From positions 7,063,806 through 7,127,805 of the forward strand of contig OX030965.1 of the NCBI GenBank assembly GCA_943735955.1: a stretch of DNA of 64,000 bases. Reading direction: 5' to 3'. The translations under genes and the position numbers were made by a program. How positions within the stretch are numbered: position 1 is the first letter of the stretch; each line of letters begins with the position of its first letter. Positions 22,001 to 57,144 of the stretch are shown one piece after another. A model generated the notes under the pieces. That model saw nothing but the letters and a program-made list of their open reading frames with translations. It did not search any database and was not told the origin of the DNA. Source of the stretch: Piscicola geometra. Its lineage: Eukaryota > Annelida > Clitellata > Hirudinida > Piscicolidae.

Positions 22001-23740
22001 ATCACCATCAGAGACCATGCCGAAGGTCAAAGGGTGAATTCCATATAAGAGGAGGTGGAGAATACAACCCAGGGACCAAACGTCCGATGCATGGCTGGGT
22101 GGGGTGGTGGGGTGTTTGAGGGGGAACGCTTCCGGAGGCCTGGTGCATGGGCTGGAGAGGTGGCCTGTGGGTGGGTGGGTGGGGAGTGGGTGGGGGATGG
22201 TGTTAGGGTTGGAATGAGTGGGTAAAAGGGATGGTGGGAAGGAAGAGAATGGTTTGGAGGTGGGTAAGAATAAGGGGGGGTTTGGGGTGGAAAATAAAAG
22301 CTGTAAAATAGGTTAAGAAATATCTGGAGAATTTTGATGACGTCACCATCATCATCATCATCATCACAAACCGAATTTGCCGTCAATGCAGCTGACCAGG
22401 GGCTCGGACAGGCACAGGACATTTTCATTTGTGCACCACTCTAAAGTTGCAATGATGATTGAATACTAGTAATCAGCATGATATCATGAATGGAGTTTGC
22501 AATCATAATTATCTGGATAAAAACAAAGTTGAAAATAGATTTATATTCTTATTTTTACTGACTCATTAAACACCCTCCCACCCATCCTTCCATCAACCAA
22601 CCCCCCCTCACCATTATCCTCACGATTATCCTCGAATTCATCCAAGTTGAATGCATTCATGATTCCACCAATCCTGATCGGGGATGAGTTCTGCTTGGTG
22701 GCGAGGCAGACGTCAGACGCCCTGACGTTGAGGTGGACGTAGCGCTTGCTGTGCACGTGCCTCACTGCCTCTAGCACTTGTTTCATGTAGTGACTGTGTG
22801 TTTACATGTGTTACTGTGTTTGTGTTTGTGTGTGGTGATGATGGTGGTGTTGGGAATGAGATGATGGTGGTTATGATAATGATGATGATGGTGTTGGTTA
22901 TGATGACGACGGTGGTTCTGGGTATGATAATGATGATGATGAAATTTGAAAAAACAAATTTGAATTTAATTCAACTTTTACACTCGTAACCTGGCAACAG
23001 CTTCACTGTACACAAATCCTGACTCTGCTTGATGCACCACTTCCACAAAGAGGTCTGGACCTTCAGATCTGTCCAATCCGGTGGTTGGAAATGGGGTCAT
23101 TGGGGTGGTTGGATAAAAGGGTTTGAGGGTGTGGTTAGTTGGAGTTTTAATTTTTGTTTGAATAGTATCAGTTTTGCATTTCTCTTTGTTGCAATGAATT
23201 TCAATTTCATTAATTTACTCTGCATAATGATGTATTTTGTATCTAGTTCAACTAACATGTCATAGAAGATGCAAGCATGCTCTTGGTTGATGAGGATGTT
23301 GGTGGGAGTGGCCAGTAAGGGGTGTTGCAAGGGCTCCATCAACTCCTTCACCTTTTCAAGGCCTTTTGCGATTGAAATGATGGGTAGAATTGAAAAAAAA
23401 TTGAATAGACAAATTTAAAAAGTAATGAATTTTGCAAATGTAAAAAATTGTTAATGTACGTTTTGCAATGATGGCTCTTTGCTTTTCGTCAAAAGCCTCC
23501 AAATCAATCACCCTGACTGCCCCCACTCTGCCACTCTCCAAATGTGTGCACCTCCTCACTAGCACATTGACACCCCTTCAGAAAAACATTTTCATAATTA
23601 TTACTGGTAATACAAATTTAAAATTGAATTTAAAGGTATTTTATCAATATTTGAATTAATTATGTTTTTGGAATTGTAGTATGCATTTACTTTTCTAAGA
23701 TATCCCCGATTTCATATTCTTGTAAAATATTGCCCTCCAT
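16004..23740 (-). CDS. CASK: CASK-type MAGUK scaffold with degenerate pseudokinase
   Basis: Complete 24-exon gene, 967 residues (human CASK is about 926). Exons, 5' to 3' on the minus strand: 23740-23691, 23575-23460, 23362-23257, 23068-22991, 22793-22624 (or -22612), 22440-22372, 22164-21986, 21672-21478, 21218-21138, 20977-20878, 20702-20584, 20459-20379, 19998-19909, 19713-19396, 19196-19118, 18973-18888, 18629-18561, 18330-18232, 18044-17903, 17690-17544, 17350-17270, 17004-16886, 16559-16476, 16249-16004. All phases agree. Domains: CaMK-like pseudokinase (9-321), helix after the kinase (322-348), two L27 (383-490), PDZ (574-655, DEPLGVTF), SH3 (663-735, [10 protein letters not shown]), HOOK, and guanylate-kinase-like (789-967, [12 protein letters not shown]; ends [10 protein letters not shown]). 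The family scaffolds adhesion receptors and channels at junctions and synapses. The kinase lacks Lys, HRD and DFG residues (see findings). Exon 8 starts with a Thr/Asn/His insert; exons 7, 8 and 10 are the least certain. Exon 14 carries an Asn/Thr insert in the L27-PDZ linker. Confidence 0.95.
16986..17100 (-). repeat. G-rich minisatellite with duplicated 3' splice site
   Basis: Three tandem copies of a ~33-bp unit carry the minus-strand motif CCCACAGACACAAC. The first copy is the acceptor plus first bases of CASK exon 22; the other two lie upstream in the intron. The plus strand has G-runs of 5 to 13 and could form G-quadruplexes. Confidence 0.8.
17693..17800 (-). repeat. GGGTGGGTGGTTGGAAGAGT repeat next to CASK exon 20
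   Basis: Plus strand GGGTGGGTGG / TTGGAAGAGTGGG / GGGGAGAGT blocks alternate three to four times in the intron between CASK exons 19 and 20. They run up to the acceptor of exon 20 (CCACCCACAG|). Confidence 0.8.
18757..18881 (-). repeat. 13-bp minisatellite at CASK exon 16 donor
   Basis: The unit CAATTAAGATTGG (plus strand) is repeated about nine times with near identity. On the gene strand it starts within about 8 nt of the exon 16 donor ATG|GTGGCA at 18888/18887. Confidence 0.92.
19200..19392 (-). repeat. (ATC)n filling CASK intron 14
   Basis: The whole intron 19395-19197 (199 bp) is essentially imperfect ATC/ATG trinucleotide repeat apart from the splice sites. The flanking exons encode the two sides of the PDZ carboxylate-binding loop and join in phase 0. 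Confidence 0.9.
20000..20330 (-). repeat. (GT)n with TTTATGTATG units, CASK intron 12
   Basis: GT dinucleotides interrupted at intervals by TTTATGTATGTATG, giving an irregular 40-60 bp higher-order pattern. On the gene strand the tract runs straight into the exon 13 acceptor (CACACACAG|TTG), so the repeat supplies the acceptor AG context. Confidence 0.93.
21605..21830 (-). repeat. GGT-rich repeat, 23-bp units, CASK exon 8/intron 7
   Basis: A 23-bp unit (CAGTGGGTGGTGGTGGTGGTGGT, plus strand) occurs four to five times at 21700-21820, flanked by GGT/GTT trinucleotides. On the gene strand the inner part (21605-21672) appears to be translated as the Asn/Thr/His start of exon 8, while the rest is intron. 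Confidence 0.75.
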
Positions 23741-25481
23741 AATTTTAAAATATTAAAGCTTTTTTTTAAAACAGCATCATATGTAATTTAAGCCGATGAC
23801 ATCTCAGATAAGATTTTAAAAATATCGTGAATTTTAACTTTTTGAAAATAAAAACAAAAAGTTGATATCAAAATTCAAGTATGAATGTTTTTTCTCGTTT
23901 TTGAAATGATGAAGATTCAAAGAAAGTTGCTTATCGCACTTACGGCCAAAAGTTTTGGCTTATCTAATGGCAGTAAATTCAATAAATAATCTCTCTTGGA
24001 TTGCTATTATTATGAAGTTATTATTGCATTAACAGATTCTGTAATCTATTAAGCTACATGAATCATTATTCAAAATGAAAAACTGTATTCAGAATATTGA
24101 AAATGTGTAAATGAGGCTTAGGAAAAAAGTTTTCTAAGAAAACTCTTTGAGCCTCTTTAAAAATCTCATTAAAAAACTTCATAAAACCATTTTTAGAAAA
24201 ATTATATTTGAAAAAACTAATAAATTCATAATTCAGTACAAGAATAAATATTTATATTTACCATAATTACTTTTTAGCGACACAAAATAGAGGCAAAAAT
24301 CTGTGGTTTCTAGTCGTTATTTCACGCTAGAAGGGGCATCGGCATGACACATAGAGCAGGCTGCATTTGAATAATCTACCCCTGGTGTTCCTAATCTCAA
24401 AGCCATTTCATTCGCTTCCATTGACCCCTTTCCGCTTTTTGAATTCCAGTTTTTAGGTTTTTTATTGGGGTTTTATTAGCCATTTTGATGAGCTTTTTTG
24501 AAGCAATTTATTTTATCTAAAAAATCAAATTTCGATACTTTTTATATACCCTCATAATTTTTTTATTAAGTTTAAAATTGCTAATAAGTATTCGTGAAGA
24601 ATTTCTAATTAAAATGTAAAAAAATGGTTACAGAATTTTAAAAAAGTATTGAAAAAATGTTCTAAAATATGTGGGGAAAAAATCTTTATGATCTCATTAG
24701 GAAAGCTAAAAAAATGTCGCTGCATAAACCTTTTTCTAAAAAAACCTTATTCTTCCAAAAATCATTAAAGAAACTAAACGACTATTTCTAGCCTTTCAAA
24801 CCAAATGAAACAAAAGACAGAGCTATTTCGAAACCATCTGATCTCAAAATAAATGCTTTTCTCTCCAAAGCTTGTTTTTCAATTAAGCAAAACGAAGCGT
24901 AACGATCGACTGATGCTCCAAGAAAACGTCTCCGAGAAAGATTAATAAAGTGTAATGACCGAATGTTTTTGCGGCCAAATGGCCATCTTTTATGTCTTTT
25001 CTGAAATTTGATTAAATCGCCCTTTTATGTGTCTCGCCTAATTCTCAGCTTTCGACTGATGCAACAAAAGAAGAGTTGCCTTCTGTCGTGCTTGTGTTGT
25101 CATTGAAACGACATGTTTGATTCGAATATGCGTTTAATAATAAAAATAATAATAATAGTAATAATAATATTAATTTTATATTAATCTTTAATTATATATT
25201 TTTTAATCAAAACCACGCAAATGTATAAAAAAACGATGAAACACAGAGACACGATAAAAAATAAGCAAACACAGAAGCAGACAGACATAAACAGACACAG
25301 AAGCAGACAGACATAAACAGAGGCACACAGACACAAATACATTAAGTAGCGGCTGCTCCAATACTTATCTTCGTTGGGGCATACGCACACTCACTAAGTA
25401 ATACGAAACGGCAGTACAAGCTAATAAAAGATGGGGAAAAACAAAACACAAACGACTCTGATAACACACTCACACACATAA

Positions 25482-25862
<381 letters not shown>

Positions 25863-27117
25863 TTAAAGTTTTTTTCTCAAGAATTAACCAATTCATTACT
25901 TCTTACATTCACATTGGTTTTTTTTGTAAATTTTTGTCTATTAAAAAGGAAATTGACTTGCTCACAATAAAGCAAATTATCTCCGACTTTCCTTTTTGGA
26001 AGCTTTATCAGTGTTTACATCAGATTTTTTAGCTTCATAAAATCTAAAAAATTCGTCACTAACAAAAAGTTTCATTTTTACAAGTTTTGTTTGGAATAAT
26101 GAAGATTTAATAAGACGTTAAAATTTAATTATAAATATTAACCAAACTAAAGTTCGAAAAGTATTTTATATTATGTATTAAATGATAAATTAAATTAAAA
26201 TCTAAGCCTTAACATATTTGGGCTAATTCACAACTCCTAATTGTCGTGTTACTCAAAGCGAGACAATAAAACAGGCTTCTTTGTTTAGGCGCTTCATCGA
26301 GAGGCGATCGAAGGAGCTCCTGTCGATTCCGTTGAGATGCCATCTGCTGGATCAATACTACCCCACTAGATCATTCCCCACCAAGACACCATGACACACC
26401 GCTGCACCTACCGCTGTTGTTATAGTGAAGCTTTTTTAATTTGTTTAAGCTTTTGTTTTTAAGGTTTGGAATCACTGACAGGGTTTATGCAGGCTGGTAG
26501 GGAGTTTGAAGGATGAGTGATTGTTTGAAATTGTAAGTTTTTAAATTAGTTAAATTTTTTTCATCAAAGAAAGCTAAAAGCACACAAAAAAGCACAAATA
26601 AAAATAACTCAAAAGAGCAAAACACATGTGAAAAGCAATTAGCAAAACGTGAAAACAACAAACTCTTTGTTATCAAGAACCAATCAAAGGTTCAGGAATC
26701 AATTCCGAGGCGTGCGCTTTCAAAATACTCTTCTTTATGTGAGGTTGCCCTCTTGTTCAGGTGTGGAACTGCTGTTTACTTTAATATTTTTTATAATTTG
26801 GTTTACCTGTTTTATTTTTTTATTTTTTTTAATACTATTGTTTACATGTTAAACATTTGTTCTTTATCCACTGTTTTCGGACAGTCTGTTATAACAATAT
26901 CTTTTAATATTCGTTAAAAATAATCAAAAAGCGTTAAAATAGCTTTCCGCTCCATCAGGTTTATTGGTGTGATGTATGCGGGTGGTGCGTTCGGCATATC
27001 AACTTATTGACTTTTATCGGAAAATGTTTTCTCTTTTTGAAGAGTGCTAATTCATTAAGAAATTTACTTTAATTGCAAACTATGTAATGAGGAAAAAATT
27101 CGCCTGGTTTGTTTCCG

Positions 27118-27250
27118 GATGAATGGATGAGTGTGTGATGGATGGGTGTGTGATGGATGGGTGTGTGATGGATGGGTGTGTGATGGATGGGTGTGTGATG
27201 GATGGGTGTATGATGAATGGGTGTGTAATGGGTGGGTTTGTGATGGATGG
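27118..27250. repeat. 15-bp minisatellite GATGGATGGGTGTGT
   Basis: About eight to nine copies, the inner ones identical and the outer ones diverged. Intergenic. Confidence 0.92.
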
Positions 27251-27447
27251 AGCATGAATAAATACGAAAGACTAGCAATTGTGTTGAGTTAAAACGAAGT
27301 CATCAAATAGTATAAAAAACACCGGAAACAGAACAAAGATGTACTTGTCTAACGCATGAATGGATACAAGCATTGATAACTGAAAAATTCGAGAAAAAAA
27401 AACGAAAAATAAGTAATAAATAAATGAAAAACCCCAAAAAAGTATAT

Positions 27448-27530
27448 AACGTGGTCGAGTGGTGTAGTGCCGGTGTCTGCAATAGCTTCTAGTAATGCCC
27501 ATGCAGACGGAGCGAGGTATCATAAATTTG
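27448..27530 (+). other. tRNA-like fragment (possible old SINE head)
   Basis: GTGGTCGAGTGGTGTAGTG resembles the A-box region of class II tRNAs, but I cannot find a convincing B box downstream. It is not a functional tRNA gene on sight. Confidence 0.2.
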
Positions 27531-27839
27531 CGAGGAGCTGCAAAGTTATGCAAAAAGTTCTCGCATGTCAATGAATTAATTTGTATAAACTTTAAAAAGT
27601 ATTTTTCATATTTTTTTAAAAGTATTCTCATTTATTCTGAATTTTTATTCGGCAGAACTGAGTGTTTTCGTAGTTAAAAGAGGCACGAAGGCACACAAGA
27701 AAGGGCAAAGTGGTTCGGAAAGACTTGATTAGATTAAAAAATGGTTCGGACTTTCAGAGATGTCCGAGAAGAAGATTGAGATGGCAGTTCAGACTCCCCC
27801 CTCGAGAAAGGAATAATTCAGGTCTGTATAAATAAACTA

Positions 27840-28045
27840 GTATGCTCCTGATTATGATGATGATGCTGCTGATTATGATGATGATGCTGCTGATTATGAT
27901 GATGATGCTGCTGCGGTTGACGATGGTATAAATACGATGACGACGACGACCATGATGACAACGACAATGACGACGACGACGATGATGACGATGACGATGA
28001 TGACGATGACGATGATGACGATGACGATGATGACGATGATATTTT
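27840..28045. repeat. 21-bp repeat and (GAC/GAT)n
   Basis: Three copies of a 21-bp unit (ATGATGATGCTGCTGATT plus TATG) are followed by about 110 bp of GAC/GAT trinucleotides. Intergenic, no gene context. Confidence 0.85.
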
Positions 28046-30489
28046 TAATATATAGGCATTGTGCCTGCTAGAGCGAGAACCTAATAAATCGCAATTCTTA
28101 TCTACATTCTGGAGACAATTCTTTATTGCATTAATTAGGAAAACATGCCTTCAAGAAATAAAGCGCTTTTTTCTTCAGATTTTAAAATATTCCAGATTCA
28201 TTCCGTGGAAACTAATAAAAAAGGCTTACATTGAATAAATTTGAAAAATCTAAAATTAAAAGCAAATGCAATCAAAAGGCAATAAAATATTAACGAAAAA
28301 ATAGAATGAAAAATGTGTATTTAAAAAAAATCTTAATAATTCAAATAAAAAAAGATGACTAATAATATTTATTATTGAAATTCCAGAGTCATTGAAATGA
28401 TTTACGACGAAGTAGTGGTAAGACACACAAACTCACAGAATAAATCCACAGCAACCCAAACAAGGCTTCGAACCCTTTTACAGAGATACTGTCCACAGAA
28501 AAAACAACTATTTCACAGTGAAACCAGAGAAATAATTACTTTACAATAAAATCTCACGAAATCAATTAGAACCCGAGCTTTTCTGCAGCCTTGAGCGCTG
28601 CTTAATTGGGCATCGGTCAGTGCAGGCTACAGAGGAATGCTTGACCTCCCCGCCGACAAGTTCCATCTTTACGAGCGCACTGACAACGATTATGCAGATG
28701 TCTTGATATTGCTTCATAGCCGCCTTCTCCTCGCCATCTACACATTTTCTTCTTCTCCGTCGCTATTTATCTTAAAACTCTTCCAACCATCTTTTTTGAC
28801 TGAAAAAATGTTCGTTTTTTTGCAGCTAACTTTTCTAACATTTCCAATGCATCTACCACCCATACTCTAATCTCCAACTAATCCACCTTCACTGCTTAAA
28901 CCTTATACCCCCTTTATGAGCAACTCTAAATGCAAAATGAGAATTTAAAACTTTTAAAACAGAATAAGATGTAAAAATAAAGTTTTTAAATGAATGTAGG
29001 CACTAATATAACTGGGCAGTTAGCGTGCTCAGGATGATTTAATCACCATTTACGCATTTAAATATTAAAAAATTTCTTTAAAAAACTTTCAGTCTTTGCG
29101 ATCGATTTTTGTGACTTTCATTACTCGAGCGCATAAACGTCAAGCAACTTTTAGGAGAGTCATTTGGAGTCGCAATGCCAAATAAATTTCTCAAAAAGGA
29201 TGTTATTATTTATCTGCATTATGGAACAGAACCACAAAATGTGTACATTTAATGTAGACCACGGAATGACAGACATGATGGCCTTGGAATAAGAATTCAG
29301 ACGACGGAGCTTCTATCAATTCGTCGAGTATTGCATTCCTGCATACAAGCCAATGTTCAAAAGCAATATTGCATGTAACAACTGATCTGAAACAAAGATT
29401 ATAAGAGTAGAGATAGAAGGATGAAGAGGGAGGATTAGGAAAGAGAAGGAATGGAGAGGATCTTGCTGCATATATTTGAAATGCTTCAGTTTTCATGGAG
29501 CTTAAACGTGTTGAGTGTTGTTCGTGCTTCTAAGCCCATTGATGGTGCGTTTCTCAAAGATCAGCAAAATTTGTGTCAGTTTGTTGGACTGTTAATTTGC
29601 AAATGAGAATTTATTTTTTTCCCATTTAGATACTGGCTTGTGTTCTGACTTTATATATCACTGTTACAACTCTTCTGTTAGGAGCAGTGTCGCTGATCTA
29701 AAAGGACTTCAGAGTAACTGCTCGTAAACACTGTTGTAATGATTGCCGATATAGTTGAAGGTTGTTCGGATAAGTTAAACTAATTATTTAAGAATAACAG
29801 GAAAAACTGAGGGGGGGAGGGGGGATGTATAGAATGAACCTACTTTAAATAGTTCAATCAGAAAACCTACGTGCAAAAACTTTGAAATTAATTACAGAAT
29901 TAAATATTGTTATTTAATTTTTTAAATAGCAAAAAAAGATAATTTTTATTTTAAAAAAACAAAAGCTTTAACTTTTTTTATATACGAGCATTCGTTGAAT
30001 AAAAGCTTGTTGGAGGGAATTGCGAGCATTTGGGAAGATAAAGCGACCTTTTAATGAAATGGACCCTTCATCATTTTTTGACGCTTCGTTGTAAAACTAA
30101 GATATTGGCCGGTTATAAAACTGATTAAAGTTAAATGGTTCTCGAATTTATTGAAAAGATCTAACAGAGGTCGCTTTGAGGTATGTTTTACTTGTTTTAT
30201 CATTAAGAATTATTGGCAGTTTTTAATATAAAAAAGTTAAGCTATTAATTATTTATATTTTAGCTTTTTTAGTTTTAAAACAAACATTTTTGGCAATTTT
30301 TTTAATGTTCTATGGAGAGAACCCACTACTAATTAAACTTTTTATTCGACTTTCAATTCATTTCTTTGTTATTTTTCAAGCAAAATAAAAATGATGTAAC
30401 GCAAAGGGTAAAAGACACTCAAAAGGCTAATTTCATTGGAAACTATTTGCATCTGCTGATTATTTTCTAAGCAATCCACTCACGACGCC

Positions 30490-30690
30490 TAAATATGAAA
30501 AAAGATTTGTCAAATTTGCAAAAACATTTTCCTAATTTGAAAAAAAGATTTATTAATTTAAAAAAAAATGATTTATAAATTTGAAAAAAAATATTTATAA
30601 ATTTGAAAAAAAGATTTATTAGTTTGAAAAAAAAAGTTATAAATTTGAAGAAAAAAGAATAAATTTGAAAGAAAAGATTTTCCGAATTTG
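30490..30690. repeat. ~24-bp A-rich repeat
   Basis: Diverged copies of AAATTTGAAAAAAAGATTTAT, about eight in tandem. Intergenic. Confidence 0.75.
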
Positions 30691-31083
30691 CTTCTACTAT
30701 AATCACTCAATTGATGATCGTTTAAAACCAACAAAGTGCCAGCACACACGTATCGTTTTTTGTGAAATTCTCATATAAATAATTGCACGTCTATAATGCA
30801 CTGTCAACGCGCCGGCATGACTGACGTGGCACATTCAACTCGGCATTGTGGCCATAAAGCGAAATGAGCGCTTCTTAGACGCTCCTTGTGTTTCTTTTTG
30901 TTGCGCAGTTTTATGAGCGTCGTCTGTCGATCGCAAGCTTCCACCACACGCCATCTGGTCTTTTCAAGCGAATAAATATCGTTTTAAGAAAATGAAACAA
31001 TTAACATTTTACAGTTATAAAGGTTTAAAGGTGGTGAATAAATCAGGCTACCTACACCAACGTTAAGCCTTTTACTCTGCCCT

Positions 31084-31240
31084 GTGTGTGTTTGCTCGTT
31101 GTTGCTTTCCATTGTGTGTGTTTGTTTTTGTGTGTTTTATGTGTTTGTTTGTGTGTGTTTGTTTTTGTGTGTTTTATGTGTTTGTTTGTGTGTGTGTTTG
31201 TTTGTGTGCGTTTTATGTGTTTGTTTGTGTGTGTTTGATG
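31084..31240. repeat. GT-rich repeat with TTTGTTTGTGTG units
   Basis: A unit of roughly 36 bp (GTGTGTTTGTTTTTGTG plus TGTTTTATGTGTTTG) recurs about four times. Intergenic. Confidence 0.75.
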
Positions 31241-33658
31241 TGTTTAAGCAAAACAATTTGTTCGTGATCTTTTCAGAAAACATATATATTTCTGTATAAA
31301 TTATAAATTTAAAAAATGAACATTTCAGTATTTATTTTCGACCAAATTTTAGTAAAAGATTACCAGAGCAGAAAAGTTTCTACTTTTCAGTTTTTGAGAA
31401 TGTATTTGAAAGATAAAAGTATTTAAAAGTGAATAGTTTTCAAAATATTTTCGAAGAATTCTCATTTTTACGTGACAGGTATTATGGCGACTAAGATCAA
31501 AGAAAGGCTCAAAATTTTCCCGAAAATCTAAAAATGTTCCCAAAAAAATATTTCATGCTTCAATAACTCTGAGAATATGGCTGAAATACGGAGAAGCATA
31601 ATTTATGCATAAAATATTCTTTTTTTTCTAAAATTTAAACTAAAAAATAGCAAAATTAAACATCAAAGTGAATTTTATTAGCTCCATCAATGGATGCGAG
31701 GCCTATGCAAAAGAGCAGGCTGAATTGACTAGACTAATCTTCAAACACAAAGAAGATCAGAATAAAAACTATCCTCTTGTTCCTCATTAATTTATTTTTG
31801 TGTCGCTTGGCTTATAACTTTTATAAAGATGATGGGGAAGATGATGAAGATTGGGAAAGGCGGAAGTTGAAAACTTAAACTAAATTTAAATCAAAATAAG
31901 TAAAATTTTACTTAATAAAAGAAGAGAAGAGTGAAATGATAATGACGATGAGGGGCCCATCCAACGAGTGAGGAGTGGTTTAAGCAGAGACGCAAAGCAG
32001 GACGGCATGATTGATTGCCCACCACCATGCAAGCGTCTCTGCCTATTTTCACTCTCTGCGAAGTCTTTTGAGATGCCGCAAAGAAAGATGCCGGCAGATT
32101 CATTGCTGTAAGTTTTTTGCTTTTCTTAAGTGAAAATCCATGAATGGAAAGTCAATACCAACTCGCGTGCATTGTTCATTCACTTGAAATGCTATAAAGT
32201 ATATTCAAAAAGAATACAAAAAGTTGACTTTGGAAGCATTGAACGCTACATAAATCAGACTTCAGTGGGGTCAGCTGAATGAACTTTTTGTTAGCAATAT
32301 TAAATCCATTGAGACTCCATTCCGGCTGTCTACTTCTGCCTTTTTCTGGCGTTTTTAATGTTATTTTCTTTCAGAATAGTTTTATTTATGAAAAGCATTT
32401 CATGTTTTTACTTATTATTTCCTATTTATATGAATAATTGCATGCTTTTTCTGATTATTTTTATTTATGAGAATAATTTCATAACTTTTAGTTTTTTCCA
32501 AGTTCCATAATCTCAACGCTTGGCTGCTTCTGGTAATGGCAGTCAAAAATCAAAAATCGATCGGACGTGTAATGAGAAATTACAGAAGTGTGAAGACGAG
32601 GCGTCTAACTCAAAGATGATGTCAGTGAGGCACTTCTAAGAGGGGAGATATTCATTTGAGGATGGGTATAGTGTTGTATTTATGCCAAGCGAAGCACCTC
32701 TTAAGATGCACTATTTCACGCAAAATCTATACTCGCCACTTTGCTTAATTAATTTTACAAATAAAACTGTAGAAACACTTAAAACAAAGTAAAAGTATAA
32801 AAACAAAAATAAAACAAAGCCAGAATAGATTTGAGTTCCGATGGTGGAATTAAAACTGCCGTTAAAGTTTATTCTGAAAGAAGGCTCGTATCGCCTCTCG
32901 AAGCCTCTTTGTCGAAATGGACAACTCCTCATAGGCTCTTCCATCGCCTTTGCAGCTTTTATTTGCCATTTAATGACTTGTAGTTTTTTAAATTAATATT
33001 AATTTAATAATTGTCGAATAGTGTTTTTTATGTTTGTCAAATGCATCCAAAGTATGGGAAAATATTGATGTCTCTATTTTCGATGGTAGAGAAGATAAAG
33101 AAGAAACTAAAGGAGGAAATGAGAATGGAAAATTATTGAAAAGTTAAAATAGGAACGAGAGTGCTTTTTTGATAACTTCATAAACGTCATGGCATAGTGC
33201 TGGGCGATGAAAAATGAACTTAAAATTTGAGTTTAATAGAGATTCAATTCAGAATTGAAAAAGAGAAATATCTTCGGACGTCTTTCGATGATAAATCATC
33301 GACTTGGAAACGGCTCGTAATAGAATTATAAATGGTAGAAAATGAATGATGGCTGCTTTAGTATTAATGCATTAAGTATGCCCAGAGAAACCTTTTGAAG
33401 ACTGATCATCTGCTGTTTTCTCTTCCTTCTCATCCTCATGATCACAGTAATAATAATAATACTCATCCTCATCATCATCCTCTTCTTGAGCATCATCATC
33501 TTTCCTCATCCTCATCCATCATCATCATCTTGGTTTCTTCTATTGAGACTTGAGTTACTTCTTCTCCCGAGGGTTTGATCTTTTGAAGCATTCTAATCTT
33601 TTTCTGCAAAAAGCGCTTCGGAGATTGCGAACACCATGTTTTCACATGTTTTATCATA

Positions 33659-33692
<34 letters not shown>

Positions 33693-33911
33693 GTCACGCT
33701 CTGTCGAACCACTCCATTAGATGTTGCTTTCCTGCCTTTCTCGTAAACGAAAATTTAATTTTTCTCGCAAGATTGATGCACGCAGTGCTACCCACGAAGT
33801 TGCAGACCACATGGTTCGCTTTGTTTTCTACAAAATTAAACTTTTTAGACTTGAATAGCTTATAAAAAATTGGCGCACAGTTCCACGTTTAGTTTAAAAA
33901 AATATTTTTTT

Positions 33912-34070
33912 GACATTCAGTGGTAAAAGGTTAAGTCGGATGTCCTGCCTCTGAAGCACGAGATTTTAAATTCAAAACGCATGGAAAAGCTTAAGTTTCA
34001 GAGTGGCTCTGGCATGAGGGATGAAGATGCCAATTGTAAAGCGAAGGAAGTTTGCTTTACGATGATGTAC
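33912..34070 (+). other. possible degenerate tRNA-derived SINE
   Basis: TTCAGTGGTAAAAGG at 33916-33930 resembles a tRNA A-box region, and a degenerate TTAAATTCAAAACG follows about 40 bp later. The next segment has AGTGGCTCTGG, resembling AGTGGCCTGG of the element near 39680. Weak evidence. Confidence 0.25.
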
Positions 34071-34766
34071 AATGCCGGATGACAGTAACCTTTCGACCTC
34101 TCGTGGCAGAGACGCTGTCACAAAAAAGAATAATACTTCGCAGAGAATTCATTGGCAATGATCAATCGTGCTTCTTCGTAATCTACTTGTTAAAGATCTA
34201 AATTTCTTTAAAATTGGAATTTAGGTTTTCTAAAAATATTTTTTTGCTTTTTTTATAGGACAAATAAGACTTTATTCAACTCTGATTAGTGAAAAAGGTA
34301 CAGTAAAATGTAATTTTAAAATTCCCAATTCACAGTTCGTTTGATTCTCTCTCATTAGCATCACTCTCAACAACAGCAAAAACAACAAACTGCGCATGCA
34401 TCCAACAAAACGTTTTTAGCAACTCCTAAAACGTAAAAAAGACCTTCTCAAACGCTTTTTCCACTCTCAAAGGAGCTTTAAACTTTTTGCACATTAAATA
34501 TTTCACTTTTTATTATCATTGCTCTACGTGCTCGGAAGGGCGTGGGACATTGTCGCCATTTTATATTGTTTCAGTGCGTGTGGCAAGATTGCAGCTCGTT
34601 TAATTGACTTTTGAGTAAATCAAGTCTTATCACAGCGTGTTCTCATGCGACAGTCTCGTGTTGCCTTTTTGAGTTTCAAACCTTCTGTTTTTTCGTGCAT
34701 GAGTGATAGTCTGCTTTGGCTGCAGCTTAGTGCAATTCAGATCAATTGTTCTGAACGACTTTTATA

Positions 34767-34835
34767 GTAAGTACTTTATGAATTATTGGTTCAAATGCAA
34801 ATACTTTTTCAAAATTCGTTCCACGTACCATGCAG
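34767..34835 (+). other. putative 5' UTR intron of the receptor gene
   Basis: A consensus donor GTAAGT at 34767 and an acceptor (CATGCAG) ending at 34835 bracket 69 nt just upstream of the ATG at 34871. The frame is open through this segment with an earlier in-frame ATG at 34778, but that start would put about 31 residues before the signal peptide. Splicing here would remove that ATG. Confidence 0.4.
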
Positions 34836-34870
34836 GCATAAATAAGGAATTCAGGAAGTCTCTGGGAGTC

Positions 34871-57016
<22,146 letters not shown>

Positions 57017-57138
57017 AGATTCTAATTTTTATTATTCTTAAAGAATGTATAAAATCGTTTTTATTTAAAACTCTCTATGAATCTTTTGAAGATATCTTGA
57101 AAGAATGTATTATCTTTTTTTACAATTTTATTTGAAAA

Positions 57139-57144
57139 AATAAA
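57139..57144 (+). terminator. possible poly(A) signal of the receptor gene
   Basis: AATAAA 123 nt after the receptor stop at 57016. It is the first perfect hexamer downstream, in an AT-rich context where chance occurrence is likely. Confidence 0.4.

Noticed and set aside
26280..26420. Less AT-rich island with short frames on both strands
   Set aside because: Acceptor-like TGTTTAG is present, but no frame shows recognisable homology and no partner exon fits. Kept only as a possible regulatory island.
28637..28870. 77-codon plus-strand frame starting MLDLPADKFHLYERTDNDYA
   Set aside because: The first 20 residues look protein-like, but the rest is hydrophobic AT-rich noise and no splice partner or homologue is evident.
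34703..34870. N-terminal extension of the receptor frame upstream of 34871
   Set aside because: The frame opens with GTG, not a normal animal start; an in-frame ATG at 34778 sits inside a likely 5' UTR intron and would bury the signal peptide.
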